Below are positions 12,358 to 21,033 of a stretch of 28,737 bases of DNA, one piece after another. How positions within the stretch are numbered: position 1 is the first letter of the stretch; the number at the start of each line of letters is the position of its first letter. The DNA lies in IMG/VR virus record IMGVR_UViG_3300009164_000269, positions 1-28,737 of that record, one strand, 5' to 3'. The position numbers and the translations under genes are program-made. This DNA is from a virus. Below the pieces are notes generated by a model. The model was not told the origin of the DNA and searched no databases. It saw only the letters and a list, made by a program, of their open reading frames with translations.

Positions 12358-12648
12358 TTATCCTTGAGTGTTAACTACTGTGAGATAGTGCTCACTCATT
12401 TTTTCATGTGTGCGGCACATGGAGATAACATGTTGATCTCTGATGAGTAAATTTTCTTTGTCTGGATCTAGTCCAAACATGGCTTGAATAAGACCGATGC
12501 CTTCTTGGCTGGTAACAACCAGACAAGGTTTATTAATTTCATATCTGTCGTCATTGGACGATACCAAGCGTCCGCATACCTCATCGCCATTTACGGTTTT
12601 GAATGATACGATTTCGTCTGTTGAATATTTTGTTTTTTCAATTAGCAT
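12358..12648 (-). CDS. Small Sm-like phage protein, 96 aa
   Basis: The first half looks like an Sm-type small barrel: EIVSFKTVNGDEVCGRLVSS, then DRYEINKPCLVVTSQE. The second half has a loop (AMFGLDPDKENLLI) and a helix with RTHEKMSEHYLTV. This pattern is known to me from hypothetical proteins of T4-like aquatic phages. A role in RNA binding or in virion structure can be proposed, but neither is shown. It overlaps glutaredoxin by eleven bases and stands before PAAR. AAAGGA precedes the ATG. Confidence 0.65.
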   Translation of the reverse strand: MLIEKTKYSTDEIVSFKTVNGDEVCGRLVSSNDDRYEINKPCLVVTSQEGIGLIQAMFGLDPDKENLLIRDQHVISMCRTHEKMSEHYLTVVNTQG

Positions 12649-12898
12649 TGAGTGTTTCCTTTAATTGTTGAAATGCTGAGTCATCTAATTTTGCAAGACC
12701 TTGATATCCGCCTTCGACGAATACTTGGTCTCCTAGATAGATTTGTGGAACTGTGCGATGCCCGGCTTGCATGATAAATTCTCTAGCGTCTGGATCTTGA
12801 TCCACACGTACTTCTTCGTACACTATACCTTTTTGAGTCAGTAAGTGTTTGGCACGATCGCAAAATGGGCAATTTGATTTACTATAAACTTTTAGCAT
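12638..12898 (-). CDS. Glutaredoxin, 86 aa
   Basis: A small thiol-disulfide oxidoreductase of the thioredoxin fold. The active site is CPFC (C10 and C13), the cis-proline block is RTVPQIYLGD (P51) and the glycine pair EGGYQGL binds glutathione. Length is exactly that of classical glutaredoxins. The gene begins three bases after nrdB and has no ribosome binding site of its own, so it depends on translation from nrdB. The obvious job is to re-reduce the C-terminal cysteine pair of the phage NrdA after each turnover, as T4 NrdC does. Confidence 0.95.
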   Translation of the reverse strand: MLKVYSKSNCPFCDRAKHLLTQKGIVYEEVRVDQDPDAREFIMQAGHRTVPQIYLGDQVFVEGGYQGLAKLDDSAFQQLKETLNAN

Positions 12899-12901
12899 AT
12901 T

Positions 12902-14002
12902 TTATAATTCTGGTAATTCGTCATACTCGACTGTTTCCGACATGACTCCGATAACATAGTTGGTGCTTTCGGACTCTTGCAAAGCTGTTTGCTTCTTGTT
13001 AATATTTATATGCTTGTTGAACCATGGTATAGGATTTGTTCTTGGATAATCTTCCATGTACTTGATGCCAACATCTTTGAGTTTGGTATAAGCTGTATAG
13101 TCAACAAAGTCTTTAAGTATAGCGGCATTTAAACCAATCACTACACCTTTCTTGAACAAGTACTCTGCCCAATCTTTTTCTTCTTTGATGACTCCTAGAT
13201 ACATATTGTATACCTCATCTCGGCATTCCTCTGCAATGGGTTGGAAGTCCGGATCATCTTTGATCACATTGTTGATCAACCAAGCAGTCCACTCTGAATG
13301 CAATAGTTCATCTTGTAGAATCAAACTAATGATGTTGCCATTGCCGATGTAAATTCTGTTTTCAACCATGGCCAGACTTGTGGCAAAACTTACCATGAAA
13401 CGCAATGCTTCTAGTGCATAACTGGCATGTAATGCCAACCAAATGGCTCGCTTGTGATCGTGCAACGAGACATCTTCGCCTAATTCTTTTTTACTATTTA
13501 AAATATGTAATTCTTCGTAGTAGTGTCCAATGTTGGATGCCATACCGGCAATTTCTTCTGTGTCATGTATCTTGTTAAATTCATCTTTTGGTACACCGTA
13601 GACGTTTCTAATAATGTGGCTGTAACTCTTGCTATGAATACTTGTTTCAAAGAAACTCCATGTCAACATAAGTGCTTCTAATTCTGGAATACTGCACACA
13701 GGTCCGAACACCTGGAATGGTGCACGACCTTGAATACTGTCCAAGGCTGTTTGTCTTAACAAGTTACTGGTAAAGATATGTTTAACTGCTTCACTGGCTT
13801 CTTTGTGATCCATCTTGTCTTTGGTTAGACTAATTTCTTCTGGAACCCAAAAGAAGCCACGTGCCAGTTCTTCGTACTTTTGAATCTTGGGATACTTAAC
13901 TTCCTCAAAACGTTGAACTGTGACAGGACCTTCTGGATCCAAGAACATCTTACGTTTTAGGTAATTTGTTGGTTTGGTAAAATTATATTGTGCTTTACTC
14001 AT
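12902..14002 (-). CDS. nrdB: Ribonucleotide reductase class Ia, beta subunit, 366 aa
   Basis: It holds the di-iron site and tyrosyl radical that start ribonucleotide reduction. By comparison with E. coli, the metal ligands are D88 (LDSIQGRAP), E119, H123, E198 (LEALRF), E232 and H235 (DELLH), and the radical tyrosine is Y127 in HSKSY. One thing is odd: E119 and H123 are separated by three residues (ETSIH), where E. coli and T4 have two (ETIH); counted from the preceding DSIQGRAP block, one residue is inserted between the ligands. The C-terminal tail (VEYDELPEL) is acidic as needed to bind NrdA. AGGA stands before the ATG; it follows nrdA after 16 bases. Confidence 0.96.
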   Translation of the reverse strand: MSKAQYNFTKPTNYLKRKMFLDPEGPVTVQRFEEVKYPKIQKYEELARGFFWVPEEISLTKDKMDHKEASEAVKHIFTSNLLRQTALDSIQGRAPFQVFGPVCSIPELEALMLTWSFFETSIHSKSYSHIIRNVYGVPKDEFNKIHDTEEIAGMASNIGHYYEELHILNSKKELGEDVSLHDHKRAIWLALHASYALEALRFMVSFATSLAMVENRIYIGNGNIISLILQDELLHSEWTAWLINNVIKDDPDFQPIAEECRDEVYNMYLGVIKEEKDWAEYLFKKGVVIGLNAAILKDFVDYTAYTKLKDVGIKYMEDYPRTNPIPWFNKHININKKQTALQESESTNYVIGVMSETVEYDELPEL

Positions 14003-14018
14003 TTATTTCCTATTGATT

Positions 14019-16370
14019 TTATAACTTGCATGCTTCGCAATCTTCTTCTAATTCATTATATATCACAGGTGTGTCAATCACATTGACAAACCCTGTTGAC
14101 ACAGTGGGAACAACATTTGAATTGATACTGGCCTTGGCACCAACCTTGTTGATCAAACTGTAATAGATTGTTTTCAAACCCCACTTGTATGCCAACATCA
14201 AATTCTTTGCAATCAATGTTGCAGGTACTTTGCTGTCTTTGAAGTGAGCAGGGTTATAAAATGTATTTGTGCTCAGGCTTTGATCGATGTAAGCGGCCAG
14301 TACTGCTGATGTTTTTAAGTAGTCAACACAGTCCTGTTGATCCCACATCAATTGATAACGATTCTTCAAGCGTTTGTATTCGGGAACAACTTGTACAAAA
14401 CTTCCTGCTTTGCTTTCCTTGACACTGATCAATTCCATTGGCATTTCAATACCGTTTGTGCTATTCAACACAACGCTACTGGACTCAACTGGTGCCACGG
14501 CCATTAGTGTAGCATTGCGAATACCGTACTTCTTCATGCGTTCACGCAAAGGTTCCCAATCCAGTCCTGGGGTAAAGTCAGTTAATTCATTTACGCCGTC
14601 TTTTCTACGCTCCCAAGGAAATACGCCTTTGCCATAGTAGGTATGCTCACTGCGAGTGCATGGTCCACGTTCCTGTGCCAGCTCAACACTAGCTTCTGTT
14701 AGGTAGAAGGCTTGATGTTCCATCCAGCGTTTGACTTCTGCCAGGGCTTCTGGAGAGCCGTACTTAAAGCTCTTACGTGCATGCCAGTAGGCCAAGTTGG
14801 TAATGCCAACGCCGAGAGGTTCAAACTCTTGATTGGCCAGTTTACTTTGTACACTCAAGAAGTCTTGATAGTTTAACAAGTTGCTGAGGCTACGCACCAA
14901 GATGCGACAGCATTTGCGCATCTCTTGAGGATTGCGGAATGATCCCCAATTTATGCTGCCAAGAGTGCAAAGAGCAATTCGTCCCTCTGGATCTTCAATT
15001 CTCTGGAAAGGACGGGTGGGTAAAAGTATCTCTTGGCATAGGTTTGATTGATATATTGGATCCACTGTAGTGTCAAAGGGCCCCTGGTTGATAACATTGT
15101 CGATGTTGACAAGATAAATGCGCCCAGTATCAGTTCTCTCTTTAAGTATTCCATTTTTGAATATCTCATCAGCTGATACAACCTTCTTTTTCTTTGTCTT
15201 GTCTTGTTCATATTGTAGATATAACCGTTCAAATTCTTTGCTGTCCCTGTAATAGGCTTCATACAGGTCTGGAACTTCTGCTGGATCAAACAGGCTCATT
15301 GTTTCACCCCGGCGATAACGATTCCAGAACATGGCATTGACTACCACACTGTAATCCATTTGTCGCACACGAACTTCTTCTGTGCCCTGATTGTTCTTTA
15401 ACACAATAAGGTCTTCAAACTGATAGTGCCAAACTGGAAATGTAACTGTACAGCTGGCATTGCGAATGCCGCCTTGCGAACACGATCTTAAATCACTAAA
15501 CCATTTCTTCAAGAAAGGAATCATGCCTGTATGTTTGATTTCCCCGTTGCGAATCGGGGCACCTAAGGGGCGAATTCTACCAATTTCTAATCCAATACCT
15601 GCACGTTTCGAGGCATATTTGGCCATCATTTCTCCGGCGGCAAATATGCTATCCAAAGTATCGTCGCTACTAATGAGAACACAAGAAGAAAACTGTTTTG
15701 TAGTAGTGCCGAGGCCAGCGAGTACAGGAGTAGCGAGAGTAAAATGACCATCGCTTGCACATTCATAATATTCCTTAACTAATTTTAGTCTAGTGTCTGC
15801 AGATTCATTGTGGAACGCTGTTGCTGCCGCAATAGCATAGCGAATCTGCGGTGTTTCATATATCTTGCCTGTGGCACGATTTTGTACAAGATACTTTTCG
15901 CACAGTTGTGCAATAGCGGCAAATGCATAACTTTCATCTTTGTTATGGTCAATGAACAAGTCAATGATGTTCCATTCATCTTCAGTATACCAATTTAACA
16001 ATTCAGGAGTATACATTCCTGCTTCTACATTGGTTTTAACAATGCTGTATAACTTGGGTGGAGTATATGTACCGTATACTTCTTTACGCAACATACTAAG
16101 ACGTTGACGCCCAGCTACGTATTGATAATTCACATTGTTGATTTCTGGATTTTCTGTTTCGTCTACCAAACTCACCATGGCTTGCAATAGCAAGGCATCG
16201 ATTGTTTCTGTGGTCATGCCATCGTGAAATTCCAATTGTGCTCTAATTTCAATCATGGATGGACTTACTCCATCAATGTCTCTACAACCAAACGCCACCT
16301 GTCTCTGTATTTTTGATATGTCTAGCGATACTTTCTCGCCATTTCTTTTTATTACTTGTATTTGCGTCAT
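14019..16370 (-). CDS. nrdA: Ribonucleotide reductase class Ia, alpha subunit, 783 aa
   Basis: It reduces ribonucleoside diphosphates to deoxy forms for phage DNA synthesis. Residues 1-95 form an ATP-cone (VIKRNGEKVSLDISKIQ), the allosteric activity site. In the catalytic barrel all key residues are in place with a constant shift of 5-6 against E. coli: C230 and C468 (the redox pair), N443, C445 (radical) and E447 in NLCQEILLP. Tyrosines Y736 and Y737 carry the radical from NrdB. The C-terminal pair C778/C781 (DCEACKL) is the shuttle reduced by glutaredoxin. It lies between a tail-spike unit and nrdB. Confidence 0.97.
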   Translation of the reverse strand: MTQIQVIKRNGEKVSLDISKIQRQVAFGCRDIDGVSPSMIEIRAQLEFHDGMTTETIDALLLQAMVSLVDETENPEINNVNYQYVAGRQRLSMLRKEVYGTYTPPKLYSIVKTNVEAGMYTPELLNWYTEDEWNIIDLFIDHNKDESYAFAAIAQLCEKYLVQNRATGKIYETPQIRYAIAAATAFHNESADTRLKLVKEYYECASDGHFTLATPVLAGLGTTTKQFSSCVLISSDDTLDSIFAAGEMMAKYASKRAGIGLEIGRIRPLGAPIRNGEIKHTGMIPFLKKWFSDLRSCSQGGIRNASCTVTFPVWHYQFEDLIVLKNNQGTEEVRVRQMDYSVVVNAMFWNRYRRGETMSLFDPAEVPDLYEAYYRDSKEFERLYLQYEQDKTKKKKVVSADEIFKNGILKERTDTGRIYLVNIDNVINQGPFDTTVDPIYQSNLCQEILLPTRPFQRIEDPEGRIALCTLGSINWGSFRNPQEMRKCCRILVRSLSNLLNYQDFLSVQSKLANQEFEPLGVGITNLAYWHARKSFKYGSPEALAEVKRWMEHQAFYLTEASVELAQERGPCTRSEHTYYGKGVFPWERRKDGVNELTDFTPGLDWEPLRERMKKYGIRNATLMAVAPVESSSVVLNSTNGIEMPMELISVKESKAGSFVQVVPEYKRLKNRYQLMWDQQDCVDYLKTSAVLAAYIDQSLSTNTFYNPAHFKDSKVPATLIAKNLMLAYKWGLKTIYYSLINKVGAKASINSNVVPTVSTGFVNVIDTPVIYNELEEDCEACKL

Positions 16371-16395
16371 TGATTGTTGATTCCTTATGTTCTTG

Positions 16396-16851
16396 TTAAT
16401 ATACGTCTAATTGTAGATCTGCCACTGAATAACTGTGTTTCAGTATTAAATTTTCTTGGAGTTGAGTTTTATTTACGACAGTGTCGAAATTGAAATTAAG
16501 TATATATATTCCCTTGTTGATCCATACAGTGTTGTGTACGTCCTGATTTATTGGGTTTTTATACACTCGTAACTCGAGATCTGTTATTTCTTTTCCGTAG
16601 TGGTGGCTTAGATATAGAGTATACAGCATTCCTAGAGATTTAGCAAGATCACAGTAGTAGTTTTCGTGTAATAACATCCAGGGATCTGGCCATTTAGATA
16701 GTTCGATTGAGTCTAGGTAGTGTGCAACGTAGGGTGCGTAACTCCAGAGATGAGAAGTTTCTTGTACTGCTTCATTGATTGAGGCAATACCAATTTTATT
16801 TCGAAACTCTTTCCACTCGTGGAGCCTTTCAGTAGGCGTGAGATTCCACAT
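16396..16851 (-). CDS. Conserved phage hypothetical protein, 151 aa
   Basis: A soluble protein with a marked block SKWPDPWMLLHENYYCDLAK followed by SLGMLYTLYLSHH. This WPDPW...CDLA...LGM-YT pattern recurs in hypothetical proteins of aquatic T4-like phages, usually near tail genes. The N-terminal part is helical and the end strand-rich. No function is known. It starts 12 bases after the tail-spike gene, without a clear ribosome binding site, so translation may be coupled. It may help spike assembly, which is inferred only from position. Confidence 0.7.
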   Translation of the reverse strand: MWNLTPTERLHEWKEFRNKIGIASINEAVQETSHLWSYAPYVAHYLDSIELSKWPDPWMLLHENYYCDLAKSLGMLYTLYLSHHYGKEITDLELRVYKNPINQDVHNTVWINKGIYILNFNFDTVVNKTQLQENLILKHSYSVADLQLDVY

Positions 16852-16863
16852 GTTTGAATTGTT

Positions 16864-18432
16864 TTAGTTTGTTAATGATTTAATGTCGTATGTAAATGAT
16901 GATGGCATGCCGCTATTGTCAGCTATGCATATTATATATGGTTCAGGTATGCCTGAGTCAGAATTAACCTCTACTGATAGTTCTACTCCAACTGGCTCCA
17001 GTTCAGAATATGAGTCATGGAATTCGGCAGTACCTGATATTATGTTTGTTGCAAATTTCATTGTACCAGTTCTTAGTTTTTCATCGCGTTCAACACTGTA
17101 ATTGATTGTACCCTGTCGATACTTGTTTGTCAATGGAATACGATTGATACTGGCATCATTGCATAAAATACTCTTACCAATTGTTTGGTAAGCATTTCCC
17201 AATCTAACAGCACTGACAGCATTGGTGCTGATGCTGTTATTTCCAGTGTGTTGGACCGCTGTGATAGCAATATCTTTTTCCATACTTCTGGTAATAACAT
17301 CTGCCATCGAATAACTGATGTTACCGGCAAACTCAATCACAGGCGATACTGGCGTAGCAGTGTAATTGTTACCAACATTCAGGTAAACATTAAATGCACT
17401 AACAACACCATCTGCATTTGCGTCTGTTACTATACCTTGTTTGGAAACAACATCGAATGCTGAGTTTGTGACTCTGACGCCCATGGTAGATGTTGTATTG
17501 CTTGTTGCATATATACCCTGGTAAACATTGGAAAAGGTACAACGATCGAATACCACATTGTTGATACCCAAAGTGCTATCAATTACCACAGCACTCGAAC
17601 CTTTGTAAAAGTCACATTCAACAAAGTTAATGTTCTTGGATTTAACTGCCTTGGAGGAGATAACAATACTGTGACCAGAATTTACAGATGTGGGTTTATC
17701 AACAAAGCCTTCAAAGCGGCAACGAGTAAACGATACGTCTTTGGCCGAGTCAATCAAGGCCACTGGAAGGGCACCATCGATTCTACGGAACACAATGCCG
17801 GACATTTCGATTGGTCCAATGGTGGCATTGGCCGGTATGGTGTTACCGGAATAGGCATCTAGCCCTGACGAGGTTGTGGTTTTAATCACGCAATTGGCCA
17901 AAGCATTTGTTTGGCTGATTGTGACACTGCCTTTGCCAGAGTTACGGAAAACGCAATAGGGAGGAATTCTTAGATCCTGACTAATTAAATAACTGCCAGG
18001 GTGGAAGTTGATTGTTCGTCTAGTGTACACAGGAGTGGTCAAAGACAGCCGTCCGTAAATTTCGTCAATGGCACGTTGTATGGCTTCGGTATCATCTGTG
18101 AAGCCATCACCGGCAGCACCAAAGTCCTTGATATTGATCACATCATCCAGCTTGTCTTGCAGATTGCGAACAACAGGTACTACACCTGTAGCAACTTGGT
18201 AGCCACCTAAAGTACCTTTGTACTTGTAAGCAGAAATATAACCTGTGATATCAGAATTGGTTGTTAGAACTTCTGTGTTACCTATATAAGGTGCACCTTC
18301 TGCAGTGGTTCCGTTGCCAATGAATAAACGCAACTTGTCAACTGCCCAACCAAATTCGCCAGCACCCAGCTGACCAAGATCTTGTAGTAAACCTCGACGA
18401 ACTTGAATCTGAGAAATTTGTATAACAGCCAT
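16864..18432 (-). CDS. Tail spike protein with pectate-lyase-type beta-helix, 522 aa
   Basis: The N-terminal 60 residues contain QVRRGLLQDLGQLGAGEFGW and RLFIGNGTTAEG, the short repeat seen at the start of many phage tail fibres and spikes, probably for attachment to the particle. From about residue 97 the sequence reads VINIKDFGAAGDGFTDDTEA, the classic opening of the pectate-lyase / polygalacturonase beta-helix. Strand-rich coils follow to about residue 400 and a C-terminal beta domain ends the protein. Such spikes bind or cut surface polysaccharide. The exact substrate and catalytic residues cannot be read. A late-type element CTAAATA lies about 22 bases before the ATG and AAAGGT supplies a ribosome site. 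Confidence 0.85.
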   Translation of the reverse strand: MAVIQISQIQVRRGLLQDLGQLGAGEFGWAVDKLRLFIGNGTTAEGAPYIGNTEVLTTNSDITGYISAYKYKGTLGGYQVATGVVPVVRNLQDKLDDVINIKDFGAAGDGFTDDTEAIQRAIDEIYGRLSLTTPVYTRRTINFHPGSYLISQDLRIPPYCVFRNSGKGSVTISQTNALANCVIKTTTSSGLDAYSGNTIPANATIGPIEMSGIVFRRIDGALPVALIDSAKDVSFTRCRFEGFVDKPTSVNSGHSIVISSKAVKSKNINFVECDFYKGSSAVVIDSTLGINNVVFDRCTFSNVYQGIYATSNTTSTMGVRVTNSAFDVVSKQGIVTDANADGVVSAFNVYLNVGNNYTATPVSPVIEFAGNISYSMADVITRSMEKDIAITAVQHTGNNSISTNAVSAVRLGNAYQTIGKSILCNDASINRIPLTNKYRQGTINYSVERDEKLRTGTMKFATNIISGTAEFHDSYSELEPVGVELSVEVNSDSGIPEPYIICIADNSGMPSSFTYDIKSLTN

Positions 18433-18453
18433 GAATTTTACCTTTTGCTACTG

Positions 18454-18460
18454 TATTTAG
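18454..18460 (-). promoter_or_regulatory. Late-type promoter element CTAAATA
   Basis: CTAAATA (18460-18454) on the minus strand overlaps the stop codon of the nuclease gene and leads into the tail-spike gene with a leader of about 16 nt containing AAAGGT. Probable T4-type late promoter. Confidence 0.5.
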
Positions 18461-19167
18461 TTGCTTCTGTAGTACTCAGACACACGATCCCACCAACGAT
18501 TAGCCCACATGTCAAAGTCTCGTGGTTCTAATATAAACTGTTGGTACTCGGGCTCGCCCCAAACGCCAGGTGAGACCTCAGGGGGTTTAACGCACATTAA
18601 AATAACACCCTTACGAATGTTGGTACCATGTACTGCATTATGTGCCAGTGCGTAGGCTGTGAGCTGTAAGAAGTAATCGTCAATGTATTCCAACTTCTTG
18701 GGCTTGTTTGTTTGCTTGAAGTCTAAAATGCTTTCATCACCATCATGCACACCCACACAATCTGTGGTACCAGCATACAGTTCAGGATAGAACAAAGGAA
18801 CTTCACTGCCCCATACTTCGTTGATGTTAGGAAAGCCATAAGTGATAACTTTCTTGGCCATGATTAGACTTTGATTGGCATACGGGTTAGATACAGATTC
18901 TTTAAGTGCCTCACCTTTGATGTGATTCTCAAGATAGGTGTGCATCCTGGTACCACGGTTGGCAGCTTCTGTTGTGATCTCTTGTGCCTTCTTTTCACCC
19001 ACTGCCCGGCGCCAGTTGGCTAATGCAATTCTACTTTCGGCTGGTTTGGTTGCATCCAGGATTGTGGTAACACTGGCAACTCTGTCCCCTGCAGGTGTCA
19101 CATAGTGTCTCTTTCCGTTTACTACTTCACGATTGATTGGTTGGTATTGGTATTTGTTAACTAACAT
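18457..19167 (-). CDS. PD-(D/E)XK nuclease, RecB/Cas4-like, 236 aa
   Basis: The order of motifs is that of single-strand exonucleases of this superfamily: RGTRMHTYLE (R71 to E80), a glutamate at 122, YAGTTDCVGV with D136, SILDFKQTNK with D149 and K151, and FLQLTAYA with Q168 and Y172. D136, D149 and K151 should form the metal site. Similar proteins serve phages in recombination, in packaging or in breaking down host DNA. No helicase partner adjoins. The start is notable: a perfect TATAAT ends seven bases before the ATG and there is no Shine-Dalgarno sequence. Confidence 0.88.
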   Translation of the reverse strand: MLVNKYQYQPINREVVNGKRHYVTPAGDRVASVTTILDATKPAESRIALANWRRAVGEKKAQEITTEAANRGTRMHTYLENHIKGEALKESVSNPYANQSLIMAKKVITYGFPNINEVWGSEVPLFYPELYAGTTDCVGVHDGDESILDFKQTNKPKKLEYIDDYFLQLTAYALAHNAVHGTNIRKGVILMCVKPPEVSPGVWGEPEYQQFILEPRDFDMWANRWWDRVSEYYRSN

Positions 19168-19174
19168 TATTTTG

Positions 19175-19180
19175 ATTATA
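19175..19180 (-). promoter_or_regulatory. -10 element abutting the ATG at 19167
   Basis: TATAAT (19180-19175) on the minus strand, seven bases before the start codon. No good -35 can be seen at 16-18 bp; a GTATGT/ACATAC hairpin occupies that place. It predicts leaderless mRNA for the nuclease. Confidence 0.45.
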
Positions 19181-19230
19181 GATTAGTATGTATTTTAACA
19201 TACACAAATCAAAAACACAACCGGGAAACG

Positions 19231-19641
19231 TTACGTACGGCGGTTTAATGCTCGTTTAGACATTGCGTCTACTGTGCTTGCTGGATTGGATCGTGCTGTT
19301 GAATCAGTGCCTGTATCCGGATTGTTGATGGTCAAGTTGTCGTTGTAGTCACCAATGGAGGGTTTGATGTAAATGTGCTTGATTTGGGAATCATCATCGT
19401 GAATACTTGTGATTAAGTTTTTCACAGCTGGGTTCTTGTCGTAAGCAGACATTAGCGAATCAATGTTGAACATCTCGGAACCAGGAATGGCACGAACCAT
19501 GTTGACCAAACTGTCAACACGGATCTTGGGTTCTTCGTGTACATCGCCAAAACGATTACGCAAAGTGTCTAACACATTAAGTAAATTATTGGTTGAACGA
19601 TTTGCGTGGTCTGATTCAGCGAGGAATTCGCTTGCTCTCAT
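19231..19641 (-). CDS. Probable capsid-packaged protein with T4-type targeting leader, 136 aa
   Basis: The start MRASEFLAE followed by S has the form of the T4 capsid-targeting leader (MKTYQEFIAE): a short amphipathic helix ending in L-x-E, which the T4 prohead protease gp21 cuts after the glutamate. The rest is unknown: a helical part (LLNVLDTLRNRFGDV) and a polar C-terminal half ending NRRT. The gene overlaps the upstream scaffold-like gene as TAATG and is the last of the late operon from 21366. It is likely to be an internal head protein; its task after injection is not known. Confidence 0.65.
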   Translation of the reverse strand: MRASEFLAESDHANRSTNNLLNVLDTLRNRFGDVHEEPKIRVDSLVNMVRAIPGSEMFNIDSLMSAYDKNPAVKNLITSIHDDDSQIKHIYIKPSIGDYNDNLTINNPDTGTDSTARSNPASTVDAMSKRALNRRT

Positions 19642-20324
19642 TAGCGTTTTTCTCTACCAACTGGTTCTGCACCACCGGCAGCGGCATCGCTGGCAGCAAA
19701 TGTATCAACTTCTGCGCCGGCACCCATGTCCATGTCCATGTCGCTAGGCTCGCCGGCAGGAGCTGCGCCTGGAAGAGGCATTGCACCTGTCATGCCAGCA
19801 CCAGCTTCACCAGCCAGTTGTCTAGCTGACATGTCTGCGGCTTCTCTTGCTTGGCTTAGTGCACCAGCAATATCAGTTAGCAATTGAGCCATGTTGCCCT
19901 TGAACTGATCTGCGTTCTCAATGCCCATTTGATCACGGATAGTGTCAATCAGTGCAGGCAATTGTTCTGCTTGCATTTTGCTGACTTTTTCTACCATGTC
20001 TTGAATACTGTCAACCATGTCCTTGGCAGCAAGAATAGCTTCGCTACGACCCATTTCACCTTCCATGAGGTTACGGTTTTCGCTGATCCATTTGTTTAGG
20101 CTTTCACGTACCATCAAGAGTTCCATGTATTTGGGATTCTTTTCGGCAGTGTGTGCGCCATAGCTGTGTCTAATACGGTTAATATTTTCCGATATGGTAT
20201 TGCTCAGGTGCATGGCCTTTGAATAGCTTAAACGGCTATAATCAATGGTAAAACCAAAGCGTGTGTTCATAAGGGAGTTCATCTTGTGTGAAGATGCTAC
20301 TGGGTTAATGTCTGAAAGGTTCAT
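19641..20324 (-). CDS. Putative prohead core or head-related protein, 227 aa
   Basis: Residues 1-170 are almost wholly helical with long charged stretches (RSEAILAAKDMVDSIQDMVE, MAQLLTDIAGALSQAREAAD), and the C-terminal 55 residues are low complexity, rich in Ala, Gly, Met and Asp. This build is usual for scaffold or core proteins of T4-like proheads. NLMEGE (about residues 85-90) also fits the L-x-E/G rule of the prohead protease. No known name can be given. AGGA stands ten bases before the ATG. It shares the late operon with a capsid-targeted protein. Confidence 0.6.
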   Translation of the reverse strand: MNLSDINPVASSHKMNSLMNTRFGFTIDYSRLSYSKAMHLSNTISENINRIRHSYGAHTAEKNPKYMELLMVRESLNKWISENRNLMEGEMGRSEAILAAKDMVDSIQDMVEKVSKMQAEQLPALIDTIRDQMGIENADQFKGNMAQLLTDIAGALSQAREAADMSARQLAGEAGAGMTGAMPLPGAAPAGEPSDMDMDMGAGAEVDTFAASDAAAGGAEPVGREKR

Positions 20325-20336
20325 AGTGAGTAATTC

Positions 20337-20858
20337 CTAGAATTTAAAGTATTTAGCCGATTTTAAACTTTTCTCTAATTGAGATTTAGATTCGTTTAGC
20401 CTATTTGTTGTTTCTTCGTACCTGACTAAAAATAAGTCAGTTTTTAATGAATTTTTTTTCTTTTGTGCTTGTACCAAGCGGAAATAAAATTGATCTGCTT
20501 TGATAGAGAGTCTACCCACATCAGCATCTTGTGTTAGTATACGATCTGCCAACATTATTTTGTCCATTTGTTGGCATACTGCATAACAAATTGCCGACAT
20601 TTTGCTAGTAAACACATGATCAAAATCACTGAAACGATAGCATGCTCGCCACCAGTTATTATCAACTGGTAGCACTGCATAGTTTCCTACCACGTAGCCT
20701 TTCTTTCCGATACGAGCAATCAAAGGCATTTTTCCTTTGTCTTTTGTGTCAGATATCATGGCTGATAATTCAGCTTTGGACCAATTGCGTAAGTAAACTA
20801 CCGCTTGATCAACCAGTTGTTCAACGGTTAATTTGTCTAGAGAATTCGATTTGTCCAT
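20337..20858 (-). CDS. Conserved hypothetical protein, 173 aa
   Basis: The N-terminus is helical (LDKLTVEQLVDQAVVYLRNW), the centre strand-rich (MPLIARIGKKGYVVGNYAV followed by NNWWRACYRFSD), and the end a long charged helix (FYFRLVQAQKKKNSLKTDLF and onwards). I know similar proteins only as hypotheticals of aquatic myoviruses. It overlaps the preceding gene by 38 bases, more than is usual here, and has no clear ribosome binding site. It belongs to a late operon, so a virion or assembly role is likely. Confidence 0.65.
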   Translation of the reverse strand: MDKSNSLDKLTVEQLVDQAVVYLRNWSKAELSAMISDTKDKGKMPLIARIGKKGYVVGNYAVLPVDNNWWRACYRFSDFDHVFTSKMSAICYAVCQQMDKIMLADRILTQDADVGRLSIKADQFYFRLVQAQKKKNSLKTDLFLVRYEETTNRLNESKSQLEKSLKSAKYFKF

Positions 20859-21033
20859 TATTATTTTTTCTAATTAATGCACCTTTGTTGACCAGCTGTG
20901 AGGCTAGATGCTGTTCTCTAAGTTCCAGTTCGGATTTTAAAACCACTTGTCCGTTGTCAAACTTTGATAAAACATCTGCCTCTTCGTTGGTAACGGGCAT
21001 TTGTATATTGTTGATTAATTCTACAATTTTCAT
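20821..21033 (-). CDS. Hypothetical small protein, 70 aa
   Basis: A charged, helical protein starting MKIVELINNIQMPVTNEEAD. The second half (LASQLVNKGALIRKNNNGQI) looks like a helix followed by a basic turn and a strand, as in the recognition part of a winged helix. It may therefore bind nucleic acid. The ATG overlaps the upstream stop as ATGA. It is the second gene of the late operon. No closer identification is possible. Confidence 0.65.
   Translation of the reverse strand: MKIVELINNIQMPVTNEEADVLSKFDNGQVVLKSELELREQHLASQLVNKGALIRKNNNGQIEFSRQINR

Noticed and set aside
16396-18432. Possible tail-spike enzyme annotation as pectate lyase
   Set aside because: Only the fold opening is visible; catalytic residues cannot be assigned, so no substrate is given.
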